This document shows, piece after piece, positions 27,338 to 38,858 of a stretch of 57,167 nt of DNA; the first letter of the stretch is position 1; each line of letters begins with the position of its first letter. A program made the position numbers and the translations under genes. The notes beneath the pieces were generated by a model. That model did not search any database, was not told the origin of the DNA, and saw only the letters and a program-made list of their open reading frames with translations. This DNA is from Paraclostridium sordellii (lineage in GTDB: Bacteria; Bacillota; Clostridia; Peptostreptococcales; Peptostreptococcaceae), in contig NZ_LN679998.1 of the NCBI RefSeq assembly GCF_000953675.1, positions 10,860-68,026 on the forward strand, written 5' to 3'.

Positions 27338-30300
27338 TTGTTTGAATTAAACAATTTCGAGTCAATAAAAATAGCATTGGCTTCTCCAGAAAAAATAAGA
27401 CAGTGGTCTAGAGGAGAAGTAAAAAAGCCTGAAACGATAAATTATCGTACGCTTAAGCCAGAGAAAGATGGTCTTTTCTGTGAAAGAATATTTGGACCTC
27501 AGAAAGACTGGGAGTGTCACTGTGGTAAATACAGAAGAGTAAGATACAAAGGTGTTGTTTGTGATAGATGTGGAGTAGAAGTAACTAAGGCAAAGGTAAG
27601 AAGAGAAAGAATGGGACATATAGAGCTAGCAGCTCCTATGTCTCATATCTGGTACTTCAAAGGTATACCAAGTAGAATGGGACTTTTACTTGATATGTCT
27701 CCGAGATCATTAGAGAAAATATTATATTTTGCATCTTATGTAGTAACTAATCCAGGTGAAACTGGATTAAATGAAAAGCAATTATTAACAGAAAAAGAAT
27801 ACAGAACAGCTGTAGAAAAGTATGGATATAATACTTTTGAAGTTGGAATGGGTGCTGAAGCTGTTAAGAAGCTTTTACAAAATATAGACTTAGAGCAACA
27901 AAGTAAAGAATTAAGAGCTGACTTAAAAGACAGTACAGGTCAAAAAAGAGTTAGAACTATAAGAAGATTAGAAGTTGTAGAAGCATTTAAGAAGTCTGGA
28001 AATAAACCAGAGTGGATGATATTAGATGCAATTCCTGTAATACCACCAGACTTAAGACCTATGGTTCAATTAGACGGTGGAAGATTTGCTACATCTGACT
28101 TAAATGATTTATACAGAAGAGTTATAAATAGAAATAACAGATTAAAGAGATTATTAGAACTTGGAGCACCTGATATCATAGTAAGAAATGAAAAAAGAAT
28201 GCTTCAAGAAGCTGTAGATGCTTTAATTGACAATGGTAGAAGAGGTAGACCGGTAACAGGACCTGGTAATAGACCATTAAAATCATTATCAGATATGCTT
28301 AAAGGTAAGCAAGGACGTTTCCGTCAAAACTTACTTGGTAAGCGTGTTGACTACTCAGGACGTTCTGTTATAGTTGTTGGACCAGAACTTAAATTCTATC
28401 AATGTGGTCTTCCAAAGAAAATGGCTCTTGAATTATTCAAACCATTTGTTATGGATAGATTAGTTAAAGAAGGATATGCACATAATATAAAGAGTGCAAA
28501 ATCTATAGTAGAGAAAGTTAAACCAGAAGTATGGGATGTATTAGAAGATGTTATAGAAGGACATCCTGTAATGCTTAACCGTGCACCTACTCTACATAGA
28601 TTAGGTATACAAGCATTTGAACCAGTTTTAGTTGAAGGTAAAGCTATAAAGCTACATCCATTAGTATGTACAGCATACAACGCTGACTTCGATGGAGACC
28701 AAATGGCGGTACACGTTCCGTTATCTGTAGAAGCTCAAGCTGAAGCAAGATTCTTAATGTTATCTGTAAATAACATACTTGCTCCTAAAGATGGCTCTCC
28801 TATAACTACTCCATCTCAGGATATGGTTCTAGGATGTTATTACTTAACAATAGAAGCTCAAGAAGGTGCTAAAGGTACTGGAATGATCTTTAAAGATTAC
28901 AATGAAATGATGCTTGCTTATGAAAATAAAGCAGTAACATTACATTCTTTAGTTAAAGTAAGAAGAACTGTTGAAGGTGTTGGAACTCAATTAGTTGAGG
29001 CAACTGTTGGTAGGTTTATATTCAATGAAAATATACCTCAAGATTTAGGATTTGTCGATAGAGACAAAGACAAGTTTGCTTTAGAAGTAGATTTCTTAGC
29101 TGACAAAAAATCTTTAGGAAAGATAATAGATAAATGCTTTAGAAAGCATGGAAACACAGTAACAGCTGAAATGTTAGACCATATAAAATCTTTAGGATTT
29201 AAATATTCTACAAGAGGTGGTATAACAGTTGCCGTTGCGGATATGAAGATACCAGAAGCTAAAAAAGCATACTTAGCTGAAGCTGAAGCTAAGGTTGATA
29301 AGTATGAAAAGGCATATAGAAGAGGTCTTATATCTAACGAGGAAAGATATGAGAGAGTAATAGAAACTTGGACAGAAACTACTGAAAAAGTTACAGATGC
29401 TCTTATGGCTAACCTAGATAGATTAAATAATATATTCATAATGGCTCACTCTGGAGCCAGAGGTTCTAAGAACCAGATAAGACAGTTAGCAGGTATGCGT
29501 GGTCTGATGGCCAATGCATCAGGTAAGACGGTTGAAATACCAGTTAAATCTAACTTCCGTGAAGGTTTATCAGTACTTGAATACTTCACATCTTCACATG
29601 GAGCTAGAAAGGGTCTTGCCGATACAGCCCTACGTACAGCTGACTCAGGATATTTAACAAGAAGACTTGTTGATGTCAGTCAAGATGTTATCGTTAGAGA
29701 TGTAGACTGTGGAACAACAGAAGATACAGAAATCTTTGCAATAAAAGATGGAAATGAAGTAATAGAAGAATTATATGATAGAATAGTTGGAAGATACACT
29801 ATTGATCCTATAATTCACCCAGAAACAGGAGAAGTAATCGTTGAAGCTGATTCTATGATACAAGAAGAGCAAGCTGAAAAGATTATTGAATCTAAAATAG
29901 ACAAGGTTAAGATAAGAACTGTTCTTAATTGTAAGACTAACCATGGAGTATGTTCTAAGTGTTATGGTAGAAACTTAGCTACTGGTAAAGAAGGTAATAT
30001 AGGAGAAGCTGTTGGTATAATAGCTGCTCAATCAATCGGTGAACCGGGTACTCAGCTTACAATGCGTACATTCCATACAGGTGGGGTTGCCGGAGGAGAT
30101 ATAACACAAGGGCTTCCAAGGGTAGAGGAATTATTTGAAGCTAGAAAGCCAAAAGGTCTTGCTACAATAACTGAAGTAACAGGTAGAGTAGAGATAGATG
30201 AAACTGGTAAGAGAAAAGAAGTTACTGTAGTTCCAGAACAAGGTGAAGCACAAGTTTATGCTATACCATATGGTTCAAGATTAAGAGTTAAGAATGGACA

Positions 30301-30826
30301 GTTTGTTGAAGCTGGAGAGGCTTTAACTCAAGGATCAATAAATCCTCATGATATAGTAAGAGTTAAAGGTATTGAAGGTGTTCAAGATTATGTTGTTAAA
30401 GAAGTTCAAAGAGTTTATAGAATGCAAGGGGTTGACATCAACGATAAACATATAGAAGTAATTGTTAGACAAATGCTATCTAAAGTTAAAGTTGAAGATC
30501 CAGGTGATACAGATTTATTACCGGGAGGATATGAAGATGTTCTTACATTCAACCAAACTAATGAAGAAGCTGTAGCTCAAGGTTTAAGACCAGCATCAGC
30601 TAAGAGAGTTTTACTTGGAATAACTAAAGCTTCTCTTGCAACAGAATCATTCTTATCAGCTGCATCATTCCAAGAAACAACTAGAGTATTAACAGAAGCT
30701 GCTATAAAAGGAAAAGAAGATCACTTAATAGGTCTTAAAGAGAATGTTATAATAGGTAAGTTAATACCAGCAGGAACAGGAATGAAGAGATATAAAAATA
30801 TAGCTGTTGAGAAAATAGAAGAATAA
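27338..30826 (+). CDS. rpoC: RNA polymerase beta' subunit
   Basis: RpoC carries the catalytic magnesium site. The 1,162-residue protein begins with the zinc ribbon (CHCGKYR ... CDRCGVEV), has the catalytic [12 protein letters not shown] near residues 448-459, the bridge-helix region with [19 protein letters not shown] and a trigger-loop region with [14 protein letters not shown] second zinc site is formed by CGTTED ... [13 protein letters not shown]. The start is TTG at 27338, preceded by AAGGGAGAG; the ribosome-binding site and the typical [10 protein letters not shown] opening support it. It lies 44 bases after rpoB with no terminator between. Confidence 0.99.
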   Translation: MFELNNFESIKIALASPEKIRQWSRGEVKKPETINYRTLKPEKDGLFCERIFGPQKDWECHCGKYRRVRYKGVVCDRCGVEVTKAKVRRERMGHIELAAPMSHIWYFKGIPSRMGLLLDMSPRSLEKILYFASYVVTNPGETGLNEKQLLTEKEYRTAVEKYGYNTFEVGMGAEAVKKLLQNIDLEQQSKELRADLKDSTGQKRVRTIRRLEVVEAFKKSGNKPEWMILDAIPVIPPDLRPMVQLDGGRFATSDLNDLYRRVINRNNRLKRLLELGAPDIIVRNEKRMLQEAVDALIDNGRRGRPVTGPGNRPLKSLSDMLKGKQGRFRQNLLGKRVDYSGRSVIVVGPELKFYQCGLPKKMALELFKPFVMDRLVKEGYAHNIKSAKSIVEKVKPEVWDVLEDVIEGHPVMLNRAPTLHRLGIQAFEPVLVEGKAIKLHPLVCTAYNADFDGDQMAVHVPLSVEAQAEARFLMLSVNNILAPKDGSPITTPSQDMVLGCYYLTIEAQEGAKGTGMIFKDYNEMMLAYENKAVTLHSLVKVRRTVEGVGTQLVEATVGRFIFNENIPQDLGFVDRDKDKFALEVDFLADKKSLGKIIDKCFRKHGNTVTAEMLDHIKSLGFKYSTRGGITVAVADMKIPEAKKAYLAEAEAKVDKYEKAYRRGLISNEERYERVIETWTETTEKVTDALMANLDRLNNIFIMAHSGARGSKNQIRQLAGMRGLMANASGKTVEIPVKSNFREGLSVLEYFTSSHGARKGLADTALRTADSGYLTRRLVDVSQDVIVRDVDCGTTEDTEIFAIKDGNEVIEELYDRIVGRYTIDPIIHPETGEVIVEADSMIQEEQAEKIIESKIDKVKIRTVLNCKTNHGVCSKCYGRNLATGKEGNIGEAVGIIAAQSIGEPGTQLTMRTFHTGGVAGGDITQGLPRVEELFEARKPKGLATITEVTGRVEIDETGKRKEVTVVPEQGEAQVYAIPYGSRLRVKNGQFVEAGEALTQGSINPHDIVRVKGIEGVQDYVVKEVQRVYRMQGVDINDKHIEVIVRQMLSKVKVEDPGDTDLLPGGYEDVLTFNQTNEEAVAQGLRPASAKRVLLGITKASLATESFLSAASFQETTRVLTEAAIKGKEDHLIGLKENVIIGKLIPAGTGMKRYKNIAVEKIEE

Positions 30827-30856
30827 TTTTACATTATTATATAAAACAAACATGCC

Positions 30857-30885
30857 TTGACATAAAGCATCTGTGGTGATAAAAT
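30857..30885 (+). promoter_or_regulatory. Promoter of the rpsL-rpsG-fusA unit
   Basis: TTGACA (30857-30862), a 17-bp spacer and an extended -10, TGaTAAAAT (hexamer 30880-30885). It is a consensus-grade promoter 30 bases after rpoC. Confidence 0.88.
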
Positions 30886-30913
30886 GTAAAGGTATGTAAA
30901 ATAAAGACATTAG

Positions 30914-31086
30914 ATATTACTAAGGGCTTAGCTCTTAGTAATATTTAAATATAATTTATTTTTACTTTAAAAAGCATAATAATATGCACCAAACTAACAG
31001 TGCTAAAACCACAATTGTGTGTTATAGACATTTATTGCAATGTAGCAAAAGCTACATATGAATATCAATATGTGTTTCATATTGAT
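30914..31086 (+). promoter_or_regulatory. Structured leader upstream of rpsL
   Basis: The 309-base gap before rpsL holds a long leader with three hairpins: 30914-30927 with 30931-30944 (14 bp, loop TTA), TGTAGC/GCTACA at 31041-31056 (loop AAAA), and ATCAATATG/CATATTGAT at 31064-31086. None is followed by a clean U tract. Autoregulation by a ribosomal protein is possible, but I recognise no known family. Confidence 0.5.
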
Positions 31087-31135
31087 GTAGTTGGCGGTCA
31101 TTTAAGATCGAAAAATTTGGAAGGAGGTGCAGATG

Positions 31136-31558
31136 ATGCCAACAATTAACCAATTAGTTCGTAAGAAAAGAAAAGCTATAGAGAAAAAATCTACTGCTCC
31201 AGCATTACAAAAAGGATATGATTCTTTACACAAGAAAGCAACTGATGCTAGTGCTCCACAAAAAAGAGGAGTTTGTACTTCAGTTAAAACATTTACTCCT
31301 AAGAAACCTAACTCAGCTTTAAGAAAAGTTGCCAGAGTTAGATTAACTAACGGTATAGAAGTTTCTGCTTATATACCAGGAGAAGGACACAACTTACAAG
31401 AGCATAGTGTTGTTCTTATAAGAGGAGGAAGAGTTAAAGACCTTCCAGGGGTTAGATACCACATATTAAGAGGTACATTAGATACAGCTGGTGTTGATAA
31501 GAGAATGCAAGCTAGATCTAAGTACGGTGCTAAGAGACCTAAAGCTGCAAAGAAATAA
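31136..31558 (+). CDS. rpsL: Small-subunit ribosomal protein uS12
   Basis: S12 lies at the decoding centre. The 140-residue protein begins [14 protein letters not shown] and contains [15 protein letters not shown] with the Lys residues typical of streptomycin-sensitive S12, then [35 protein letters not shown] (31122-31129) serves the second of two adjacent ATG codons (31136). The upstream GTG is part of the ribosome-binding site. The 140-residue Gram-positive form carries a short insertion near residue 30. Confidence 0.97.
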   Translation: MPTINQLVRKKRKAIEKKSTAPALQKGYDSLHKKATDASAPQKRGVCTSVKTFTPKKPNSALRKVARVRLTNGIEVSAYIPGEGHNLQEHSVVLIRGGRVKDLPGVRYHILRGTLDTAGVDKRMQARSKYGAKRPKAAKK

Positions 31559-31657
31559 GCAATTAAAAATTAATTATAGTTCGGTGCTTTAAATATATAT
31601 ATATTTACGGCATCACGGCATTTTATATAATGTCGAGTACCTATGATTTAAGATTAA

Positions 31658-32149
<492 letters not shown>

Positions 32150-32201
32150 TAATAGGATAGATTTGATATCCTATTATTAGGATATCGTAAGGAGGAGAAT
32201 C

Positions 32202-34268
32202 ATGGCTAGAAAGTTTCCTTTAGAAAGAACTAGAAATATAGGAATCATGGCTCATATAGATGCAGGAAAAACTACTACTACAGAGAGAATCCTGTTCTAT
32301 ACAGGGCAAACTCATAAAATAGGAGAAACTCACGAAGGAGCTTCTCAAATGGACTGGATGGAGCAAGAGAAGGAGAGAGGTATAACAATAACTTCTGCTG
32401 CTACTACTGCTGCATGGAAAGACCATAGAATAAACATAATAGATACACCAGGACACGTCGACTTTACAGTTGAGGTTGAAAGATCTCTAAGAGTTCTTGA
32501 CGGATCAGTTGCTGTTTTCTGTGCTAAGGGTGGGGTTGAACCTCAATCTGAGAACGTATGGAGACAAGCTGATAACTACGGTGTACCTAGAATAGCATTT
32601 GTAAATAAGATGGATATCATGGGTGCAGACTTCTACAATGTTGTACAAATGATGAAAGACAGATTAAATGCAAATGCAGTACCAATGCAATTACCAATAG
32701 GTAAAGAAGATTGGTTAGAAGGTGAAGTTGACTTATTAGAAATGAAAGCTCATATCTATAAAGACGACTTAGGTGTAGAAATAGAAATAACTGAAATACC
32801 AGAAGATATGAAAGAATTAGCTCAAGAGTGGAGAGAAAAAATGGTTGAAGCAGTAGCTGAAACTGACGAAGAGTTAATGATGAAATATCTTGAAGGTGAA
32901 GAGCCAACTATAGAAGAATTAAAAACTGCTATAAGAAAAGCTACAATAGCATGTGAAATGAACCCAGTATTCTGTGGATCAGCTTACAAAAATAAAGGTG
33001 TTCAATTATTATTAGATGCTGTAATAGATTACTTACCAGCTCCAACTGATATACCAGCTATAAAAGGTATATTAGAAAACGGAGAGGAAGCTGAAAGACA
33101 TTCTTCAGATGAAGAACCATTCTCAGCTTTAGCATTCAAAATAATGACTGACCCATTTGTTGGTAAGTTAGCATTCTTCAGAGTTTACTCAGGAGTAATG
33201 CAAGGTGGATCTTATGTTCTTAACTCTACAAAAGGTAAGAGAGAGAGAATAGGTCGTATACTACAAATGCATGCTAATACAAGAGAAGAAATAACTGAAG
33301 TATATGCAGGAGATATAGCTGCAGCAGTAGGATTAAAAGATACTACTACTGGAGATACTTTATGTGATCCAGCTGCTCCAATAATACTTGAGTCTATGGA
33401 ATTCCCTGAGCCAGTTATATCTGTTGCTATAGAGCCTAAATCAAAAGCTGCTCAAGAAAAAATGGGTATAGCTCTTCAAAAATTAGCTGAAGAAGATCCA
33501 ACTTTCAGAGTTAAGACTGATGAAGAAACAGGACAAACTATAATATCTGGTATGGGTGAATTACACTTAGAGATAATAGTTGATAGATTATTAAGAGAAT
33601 TTAAAGTTGAAGCTAACGTTGGTGCTCCACAAGTTGCTTACAGAGAAACTATAACTCAACCAGTTGATGTTGAGTACAAGTACTCTAAGCAATCAGGAGG
33701 TAGAGGACAATATGGTCACGTTAAGATCAGAGTTAATCCTCAAGAACCAGGTTCTGGATATAAATTTGAAAACAAAACTGTTGGTGGATCTGTACCAAAA
33801 GAGTATGTTGGACCAACAGATGCAGGTATACAAGGAGCTATGGCTTCAGGTATAGTTGCTGGATACCCAGTTGTTGACGTTGCTGTTGAGTTATATGATG
33901 GATCTTACCATGAGGTTGACTCTTCAGAAATGGCATTCAAGATGGCAGGATCAATGGCTATGAAGGACGCTCTTAAGAAAGGTAATGCTGTATTACTTGA
34001 GCCATACTTCAAAGTTGAAGTTGTTACTCCAGAAGAATACATGGGAGACGTTATGGGTGGATTAAACTCTAAGAGAGGGCTAATCCAAGGTATGGAAGCT
34101 AGATCTGGTGCACAAGTTATAAATGCATTTGTTCCACTTTCAGAAATGTTTGGATACTCTACAGAGTTAAGATCAACTACTCAAGGTCGTGCAACATATA
34201 CTATGATATTCGACCATTATGAGCAAGTTCCAGCTTCAGTTGCTAAGAAAATAGCTGAAGGTAAATAA
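32202..34268 (+). CDS. fusA: Elongation factor G
   Basis: EF-G drives translocation and, with RRF, ribosome recycling. The 688-residue protein has [12 protein letters not shown] (P-loop), the intact switch [21 protein letters not shown] with the catalytic His, NKMD, and domains II-V with [12 protein letters not shown] and the [20 protein letters not shown] block. This is the housekeeping copy and contrasts with the divergent paralogue at 252-2189. GTAAGGAGGAG precedes the ATG. It is cotranscribed with rpsL and rpsG. Confidence 0.99.
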   Translation: MARKFPLERTRNIGIMAHIDAGKTTTTERILFYTGQTHKIGETHEGASQMDWMEQEKERGITITSAATTAAWKDHRINIIDTPGHVDFTVEVERSLRVLDGSVAVFCAKGGVEPQSENVWRQADNYGVPRIAFVNKMDIMGADFYNVVQMMKDRLNANAVPMQLPIGKEDWLEGEVDLLEMKAHIYKDDLGVEIEITEIPEDMKELAQEWREKMVEAVAETDEELMMKYLEGEEPTIEELKTAIRKATIACEMNPVFCGSAYKNKGVQLLLDAVIDYLPAPTDIPAIKGILENGEEAERHSSDEEPFSALAFKIMTDPFVGKLAFFRVYSGVMQGGSYVLNSTKGKRERIGRILQMHANTREEITEVYAGDIAAAVGLKDTTTGDTLCDPAAPIILESMEFPEPVISVAIEPKSKAAQEKMGIALQKLAEEDPTFRVKTDEETGQTIISGMGELHLEIIVDRLLREFKVEANVGAPQVAYRETITQPVDVEYKYSKQSGGRGQYGHVKIRVNPQEPGSGYKFENKTVGGSVPKEYVGPTDAGIQGAMASGIVAGYPVVDVAVELYDGSYHEVDSSEMAFKMAGSMAMKDALKKGNAVLLEPYFKVEVVTPEEYMGDVMGGLNSKRGLIQGMEARSGAQVINAFVPLSEMFGYSTELRSTTQGRATYTMIFDHYEQVPASVAKKIAEGK

Positions 34269-34291
34269 TTAATTAATTTAATTAATTTGTA

Positions 34292-34297
34292 TATAAT
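34292..34297 (+). promoter_or_regulatory. -10 element of the second tuf gene
   Basis: TATAAT lies 75 bases before the start codon. No good -35 is seen at 17 bp (the sequence there is TTAATT). If used, transcription would begin close to 34304, the first base of the palindrome that follows. Confidence 0.45.
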
Positions 34298-34303
34298 AAA
34301 TAA

Positions 34304-34329
34304 GTAAGACGAGGTATACCTCGTCTTAC
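34304..34329 (+). promoter_or_regulatory. Perfect 26-base palindrome between fusA and tuf
   Basis: GTAAGACGAGGTA is followed at once by its exact reverse complement, with no spacer. On the plus strand it is followed by A rather than T, so it is not a normal terminator for fusA. It may be a 5'-terminal mRNA stem-loop or a protein operator downstream of the -10 at 34292. Confidence 0.6.
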
Positions 34330-34353
34330 AAAAAAATAAAACCAATATTAAAG

Positions 34354-35561
34354 GGAGGAATTCAAAATGGCTAAAGCTAAATTTGAAAGAAGTAAGCCAC
34401 ACGTTAATATAGGAACAATAGGTCACGTTGACCACGGTAAAACTACATTAACTGCAGCTATAACAAAAACATTATTCGATAGATATCAATTAGGAGAAGC
34501 AGTAGATTTTGCTAACATAGATAAAGCTCCAGAAGAAAGAGAAAGAGGAATCACAATATCAACTGCTCACGTTGAATATGAAACTCCAAATAGACACTAC
34601 GCTCACGTTGACTGCCCAGGACATGCTGACTACGTTAAGAACATGATAACAGGTGCTGCTCAAATGGACGGTGCTATATTAGTTTGTTCTGCAACAGATG
34701 GACCAATGCCTCAAACAAGAGAGCATATATTATTATCAAGACAAGTTGGTGTACCATACATAGTAGTATTCTTAAACAAATGTGATATGGTAGACGATGA
34801 AGAGTTATTAGAGTTAGTTGAAATGGAAGTTAGAGACTTATTAAATGAGTACGAATTCCCAGGAGATGACACTCCAATAGTAAGAGGATCTGCATTAATG
34901 GCATTACAAGATTCTTCTTCAGAGTGGGGAGATAAAATAGTTGAATTATTCGAGCAAATAGACGAATATATACCAGCTCCAGAGAGAGATGTAGATAAAG
35001 ACTTCTTAATGCCAGTAGAAGACGTATTCTCTATAACAGGAAGAGGAACAGTTGCTACAGGTAGAGTTGAAAGAGGAGTATTAAAGGTTCAAGACGAAGT
35101 TGAATTAGTAGGTTTAGCTGAAGAGCCAAGAAAGTTAGTAGTAACAGGAGTAGAAATGTTCAGAAAGTTATTAGACGAAGCGCAAGCTGGAGATAACATA
35201 GGAGCATTAATAAGAGGTATACAAAGAAATGAAATAGAAAGAGGACAAGTTTTAGCTAAGCCAGGAACTGTTAAGCCTCACACTAAGTTCAATGCAGAAG
35301 TATACGTTCTTAAAAAAGAAGAAGGTGGAAGACATACTCCATTCTTCGATGGATATAGACCACAATTCTACTTCAGAACAACTGACGTAACAGGAGCTTG
35401 TAAGTTACCAGAAGGTGTAGAAATGGTTATGCCTGGAGATAACATCCAAATGACTATAGAGTTAATAAACTCAATAGCAATAGAAGAAGGATTAAGATTT
35501 GCAATAAGAGAAGGTGGAAGAACAGTAGCATCAGGTGTTGTTGCTTCTATAATAGAGTAAT
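34354..35561 (+). repeat. Direct repeat, copy 2: second tuf gene with its ribosome-binding site
   Basis: This is the second copy of the 1,208-base repeat shared with 18563-19770. The sequences diverge immediately outside these limits (GG before, TC after, against AA and TT). Confidence 0.92.
34367..35560 (+). CDS. tuf: Translation elongation factor Tu, copy 2
   Basis: This 397-residue protein is identical in sequence to the product of 18576-19769, with the same P-loop, DCPGHADY and NKCD motifs. This copy sits after fusA, the classic str-operon position, and may be expressed both by read-through from rpsL-rpsG-fusA and from the TATAAT at 34292. GGGAGGAATTC precedes the ATG. An intrinsic terminator closes the unit 22 bases after the stop. 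Confidence 0.99.
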   Translation: MAKAKFERSKPHVNIGTIGHVDHGKTTLTAAITKTLFDRYQLGEAVDFANIDKAPEERERGITISTAHVEYETPNRHYAHVDCPGHADYVKNMITGAAQMDGAILVCSATDGPMPQTREHILLSRQVGVPYIVVFLNKCDMVDDEELLELVEMEVRDLLNEYEFPGDDTPIVRGSALMALQDSSSEWGDKIVELFEQIDEYIPAPERDVDKDFLMPVEDVFSITGRGTVATGRVERGVLKVQDEVELVGLAEEPRKLVVTGVEMFRKLLDEAQAGDNIGALIRGIQRNEIERGQVLAKPGTVKPHTKFNAEVYVLKKEEGGRHTPFFDGYRPQFYFRTTDVTGACKLPEGVEMVMPGDNIQMTIELINSIAIEEGLRFAIREGGRTVASGVVASIIE

Positions 35562-35581
35562 CTATTACTTCTAATATATAG

Positions 35582-35613
35582 AAAGGAAGATGTATTTACA
35601 TCTTCCTTTTTTA
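35582..35613 (+). terminator. Terminator after the second tuf gene
   Basis: A 13-bp perfect stem (35582-35594 with 35597-35609) has a two-base loop and a T-run ending near 35612. It separates the str unit from the S10 cluster. Confidence 0.92.
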
Positions 35614-35672
35614 TTTGAATTAAGAAGAATAAAGATATATGTTTTAAGCAAATTTTAATGAAATAAAATTGG

Positions 35673-35701
35673 TTGACAAGAGGCTTAAAAGAAGATATAC
35701 T
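35673..35701 (+). promoter_or_regulatory. Promoter of the S10-spc-alpha cluster
   Basis: TTGACA (35673-35678), a 17-bp spacer and TATACT (35696-35701). It is the only strong promoter seen before rpsJ. A TATAAT at 35815-35820 inside the leader has no well-spaced -35. Confidence 0.85.
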
Positions 35702-35985
35702 AACTTAGTACCCGTTAAGGTTCTCAGCACAGATTTTGTAGTAACTATTACATACAAAAAATATTTTGTAAAATTATAAAAAAAACTTGTAAAAAAGTAA
35801 AAAATAATATAAAATATAATAGTGTGCTTGAGAGATGCGAAATAAAAGAAAAAGTAAAGTAATATCCTAGAGATAGGCGACGAGATGCCGATTTGATAAA
35901 AAACACAACACACCCGGAACTGTGTATCGGTATCAGTCGTGCGTAACTAAAAAAATTAAACGTACGATAAAGGAGGGAAACTAAA
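35702..35985 (+). promoter_or_regulatory. Long structured S10 leader
   Basis: Most of the 425-base gap before rpsJ is this ~280-base leader. Its 3' part folds compactly. CCTA-GAGA-TAGG (35866-35877, GNRA-type loop) abuts a longer helix built from CGAC (35878-35881) with GTCG (35936-35939) and GATGCCGAT (35884-35892) with ATCGGTATC (35926-35934). That helix is capped by ACACA (35908-35912) with TGTGT (35921-35925). This suggests autoregulation; I do not recognise a named family. Confidence 0.55.
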
Positions 35986-36297
35986 ATGGCTAACAATGGA
36001 AAAATAAGAATAAGATTAAAGTCATATGATCACAAATTATTAGATTTTTCAGCTGCGAAAATAGTTGAAACTGCTAAGAAAGCTGGATCACAAGTTTCAG
36101 GACCTGTGCCACTACCAACTGAAAAGCAAGTTGTAACTATATTAAGAGCTGTACACAAGTATAAGGACTCTAGAGAGCAGTTCGAAATAAGAACTCATAA
36201 GAGATTAATAGACATAGCAAACCCAACACCTAAGACAGTTGATTCATTAATGAAATTAGACTTACCAGCTGGTGTTGATATAGAAATAAAATTATAA
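35986..36297 (+). CDS. rpsJ: Small-subunit ribosomal protein uS10
   Basis: S10 is part of the 30S head and also binds NusB for rRNA antitermination. The 103-residue protein contains [40 protein letters not shown] and [14 protein letters not shown], all typical. AAGGAGGG precedes the ATG. It is the first gene of the large ribosomal cluster, which runs without a clear terminator to rplQ. Confidence 0.98.
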   Translation: MANNGKIRIRLKSYDHKLLDFSAAKIVETAKKAGSQVSGPVPLPTEKQVVTILRAVHKYKDSREQFEIRTHKRLIDIANPTPKTVDSLMKLDLPAGVDIEIKL

Positions 36298-36306
36298 GAT
36301 AAGCCT

Positions 36307-36365
36307 CTAAGATACGATCCTATAAGGCAACTATCTTAGAATGATTATGATGGAAATTCATAATC
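36307..36365 (+). promoter_or_regulatory. Twin hairpins between rpsJ and rplC
   Basis: CTAAGATA (36307-36314) pairs with TATCTTAG (36332-36339), and GATTATGA (36343-36350) with TCATAATC (36358-36365). The 94-base gap is the longest in the S10 part of the cluster and has no U tract. It may control rplC translation or mark an RNA-processing site. Confidence 0.45.
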
Positions 36366-36391
36366 CGCTGTAAGATTATAGGAGGTGCGAT

Positions 36392-37021
36392 ATGAAAGGA
36401 ATATTAGGTAAGAAGTTAGGAATGACTCAAATATTCACTGAAGCAGGGAATGTAGTACCTGTAACTGTTGTTGAAGCAGGACCAGTAGTTGTTACTCAAA
36501 TAAAAACAACAGAAAAAGAAGGATACAATGCAGTTCAAGTAGGTTTCCAAGATGCTAAAGAGAAATCTTTAAACAAGCCTCAAAAAGGACATCTTGCTGC
36601 TGCTAATGTATTAAAGAAACACTTAAAAGAATTCAGAATGGATTCTGTAGAAGAGTTCACAGTAGGACAAGAAATTAAAGCTGATATATTTGCAGCTGGA
36701 GAAATAATAGATGTTACTGGAACAAGTAAAGGTAAGGGATTCCAAGGTCCAATAAAAAGACATGGACAATCTAGAGGTCCTGAATCTCACGGTTCTAGAT
36801 ACCACAGAAGACCAGGTTCAATGGGAGCATGTTCTTTCCCAGGTAGAGTTTTCAAAAACAAAAAACTAGCTGGTCACATGGGTAGCGTTACAGTAACTGT
36901 TCAAAACTTAGAAGTAGTTAGAGTAGATGCTGAGAAGAACCTTATATTAGTTAAAGGTGCTATACCAGGAGCTAAAGGTTCAGTGGTAACTATAAAAGAA
37001 GCAGTAAAGGCTTCTAAATAA
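36392..37021 (+). CDS. rplC: Large-subunit ribosomal protein uL3
   Basis: L3 is an early assembly protein reaching the peptidyl-transferase centre. The 209-residue protein begins [15 protein letters not shown]. It contains [20 protein letters not shown] (the loop near the active site, with the Gln that is methylated in many bacteria) and a typical C-terminal beta domain. AGGAGGTGC precedes the ATG. It follows two hairpins that separate it from rpsJ. Confidence 0.98.
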   Translation: MKGILGKKLGMTQIFTEAGNVVPVTVVEAGPVVVTQIKTTEKEGYNAVQVGFQDAKEKSLNKPQKGHLAAANVLKKHLKEFRMDSVEEFTVGQEIKADIFAAGEIIDVTGTSKGKGFQGPIKRHGQSRGPESHGSRYHRRPGSMGACSFPGRVFKNKKLAGHMGSVTVTVQNLEVVRVDAEKNLILVKGAIPGAKGSVVTIKEAVKASK

Positions 37022-37049
37022 TAACTAACCTAAGAAAGGAGGAAGCACA

Positions 37050-37673
37050 ATGCCAAAATTAAATATATTAAATGTTAATGGACAAAATGTTGGAGAAATC
37101 GAATTAGCAGAAGCTATATTCGGTGTTGAAGTTAACGAGCACGTATTATACGAAGTAGTTAAGAATCAATTAGCAAACAAGAGACAAGGTACTCAATCTG
37201 CTAAAACTAGAGCAGAAGTTAGAGGTGGCGGAAGAAAACCTTGGAAACAAAAAGGAACTGGTAGAGCTAGACAAGGTTCTATAAGAGCTGTACAATGGGT
37301 TGGTGGAGGAGTTGCTTTCGCACCAAAGCCAAGAGATTACAGATATACTTTACCAAAGAAAGTTAGAAGATTAGCTATGAAATCAGCTTTATCATCTAAA
37401 GTTCAAAATAATGAAATAATAGTTTTAGATGCTTTAACTATGGAAGCTCCAAAAACTAAAGAGTTCGCTCAAATATTAAAGAACATAAACGCTTCTAAGA
37501 AAGCTTTAGTAGTAACAGCTGAGAAGAACGAGAACGTTGTTAAGTCAGCTAGAAACATAGAAGGTGTACAAGCTGCTACAGTTAACACTATAAATGTTTA
37601 CGACATATTAAAGTACGATACTTTCGTAATAACTACAGATGCGGTTAAGAAAGTGGAGGAGGTGTACGCATAA
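37050..37673 (+). CDS. rplD: Large-subunit ribosomal protein uL4
   Basis: L4 lines the exit tunnel and in E. coli also represses the S10 operon. The 207-residue protein has the extended loop [20 protein letters not shown] (macrolide-contact region, no insertion seen) and [26 protein letters not shown] precedes the ATG. The stop overlaps the rplW start (TAATG), so the two are translationally coupled. Confidence 0.98.
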   Translation: MPKLNILNVNGQNVGEIELAEAIFGVEVNEHVLYEVVKNQLANKRQGTQSAKTRAEVRGGGRKPWKQKGTGRARQGSIRAVQWVGGGVAFAPKPRDYRYTLPKKVRRLAMKSALSSKVQNNEIIVLDALTMEAPKTKEFAQILKNINASKKALVVTAEKNENVVKSARNIEGVQAATVNTINVYDILKYDTFVITTDAVKKVEEVYA

Positions 37674-37963
37674 TGACTAATCCACATGATATAATAATAA
37701 AGCCAGTTGTAACTGAGCAAAGTATGACTGAAATGGTTGAAAAGAAATATACTTTTGTTGTTGCTAAAAGCGCAAACAAAACTGAAATAAAGAAAGCTGT
37801 AGAAAGCATATTCGGAGTTAAAGTTGATAGAGTAAATACTTTAAACTACGATGGAAAAGTTAAGAGAATGGGTAGATACGAAGGAAGAACTGCAAGTTTC
37901 AAGAAAGCAGTAGTTAAATTAGCTGCTGATAGCAAAGAAATAGAATTCTTCCAAGGTATGTAA
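37673..37963 (+). CDS. rplW: Large-subunit ribosomal protein uL23
   Basis: L23 forms the docking site for trigger factor and SRP at the tunnel exit. The 96-residue protein begins [18 protein letters not shown] and contains [20 protein letters not shown]. The ATG shares its A with the rplD stop. GGAGGAGGTG within the end of rplD serves as its ribosome-binding site. Confidence 0.97.
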   Translation: MTNPHDIIIKPVVTEQSMTEMVEKKYTFVVAKSANKTEIKKAVESIFGVKVDRVNTLNYDGKVKRMGRYEGRTASFKKAVVKLAADSKEIEFFQGM

Positions 37964-37994
37964 TTGACCTTAATAAACGAAGGAGGGAAAACAG

Positions 37995-38825
37995 ATGGCT
38001 ATAAAAAAGTTTAGACCAACTTCTCCTGCCTTAAGACAAATGACAGTTTTAGTTTCTGATGAAATAACTTGTAACGAACCAGAAAGATCTCTTTTAGTTT
38101 CACTAAAAAAGAACTCTGGAAGAAACGTACATGGTAAAATAACTGTTCGTCACAGAGGTGGAGGAAACAGAAGAAAATATAGAATAATAGATTTCAAGAG
38201 AAATAAAGATGGAATACCTGCAAAAGTTGCTACTGTTGAGTATGATCCAAACAGAACTGCTAACATAGCATTATTAAACTATGCTGATGGTGAAAAGAGA
38301 TATATATTAGCTCCAGTTGGAATACAAGTTGGAGATACTATATTATCAGGACCTGAAGCTGATATAAAGCCAGGTAATGCAATGGCATTAAAAGATATGC
38401 CAGTTGGTACAGTAGTACACAACGTTGAATTAAAGCCAGGAAAAGGAGCTCAGTTAGTTAGATCTGCTGGAGCATCTGCTCAATTAATGGCTAAAGAAGG
38501 TAAAAATGCATTATTAAGATTACCATCTGGAGAGATGAGATTAGTAAGCATAAACTGTAAAGCTACTATAGGACAAGTTGGAAACTTAGAACACGGAAAC
38601 GTTGTTATAGGTAAAGCTGGTAGAAAAAGACATATGGGTATAAGACCTACAGTTAGAGGTTCTGTAATGAACCCTTGTGACCATCCACACGGTGGAGGGG
38701 AAGGTAGATCTCCAATAGGTAGAGCTAATCCAGTTACTCCTTGGGGTAAACCAGCACTTGGATACAAAACTAGAAAGAAAAATAAAGCTTCTGATAAGTT
38801 AATAGTATCAAGAAGAACTAAGTAA
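37995..38825 (+). CDS. rplB: Large-subunit ribosomal protein uL2
   Basis: L2 is needed for subunit joining and peptidyl transfer. The 276 residues begin [18 protein letters not shown] and include [19 protein letters not shown] and, near the C-terminus, [18 protein letters not shown] with the conserved His important for activity. A GAAGGAGGG site precedes the ATG. The length is standard. Confidence 0.98.
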   Translation: MAIKKFRPTSPALRQMTVLVSDEITCNEPERSLLVSLKKNSGRNVHGKITVRHRGGGNRRKYRIIDFKRNKDGIPAKVATVEYDPNRTANIALLNYADGEKRYILAPVGIQVGDTILSGPEADIKPGNAMALKDMPVGTVVHNVELKPGKGAQLVRSAGASAQLMAKEGKNALLRLPSGEMRLVSINCKATIGQVGNLEHGNVVIGKAGRKRHMGIRPTVRGSVMNPCDHPHGGGEGRSPIGRANPVTPWGKPALGYKTRKKNKASDKLIVSRRTK

Positions 38826-38858
38826 TAGATTTACTTTTGCTCGAAAGGAGGAAATAAA

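Noticed and set aside
33664-33855. 63-codon plus-strand frame within fusA
   Set aside because: It is out of frame inside EF-G domain IV, with no ribosome-binding site.
35787-35820. Second promoter (TTGTAA ... TATAAT) within the S10 leader
   Set aside because: The spacer is 22 bases and the region is uniformly AT-rich, so such hexamers are expected by chance.
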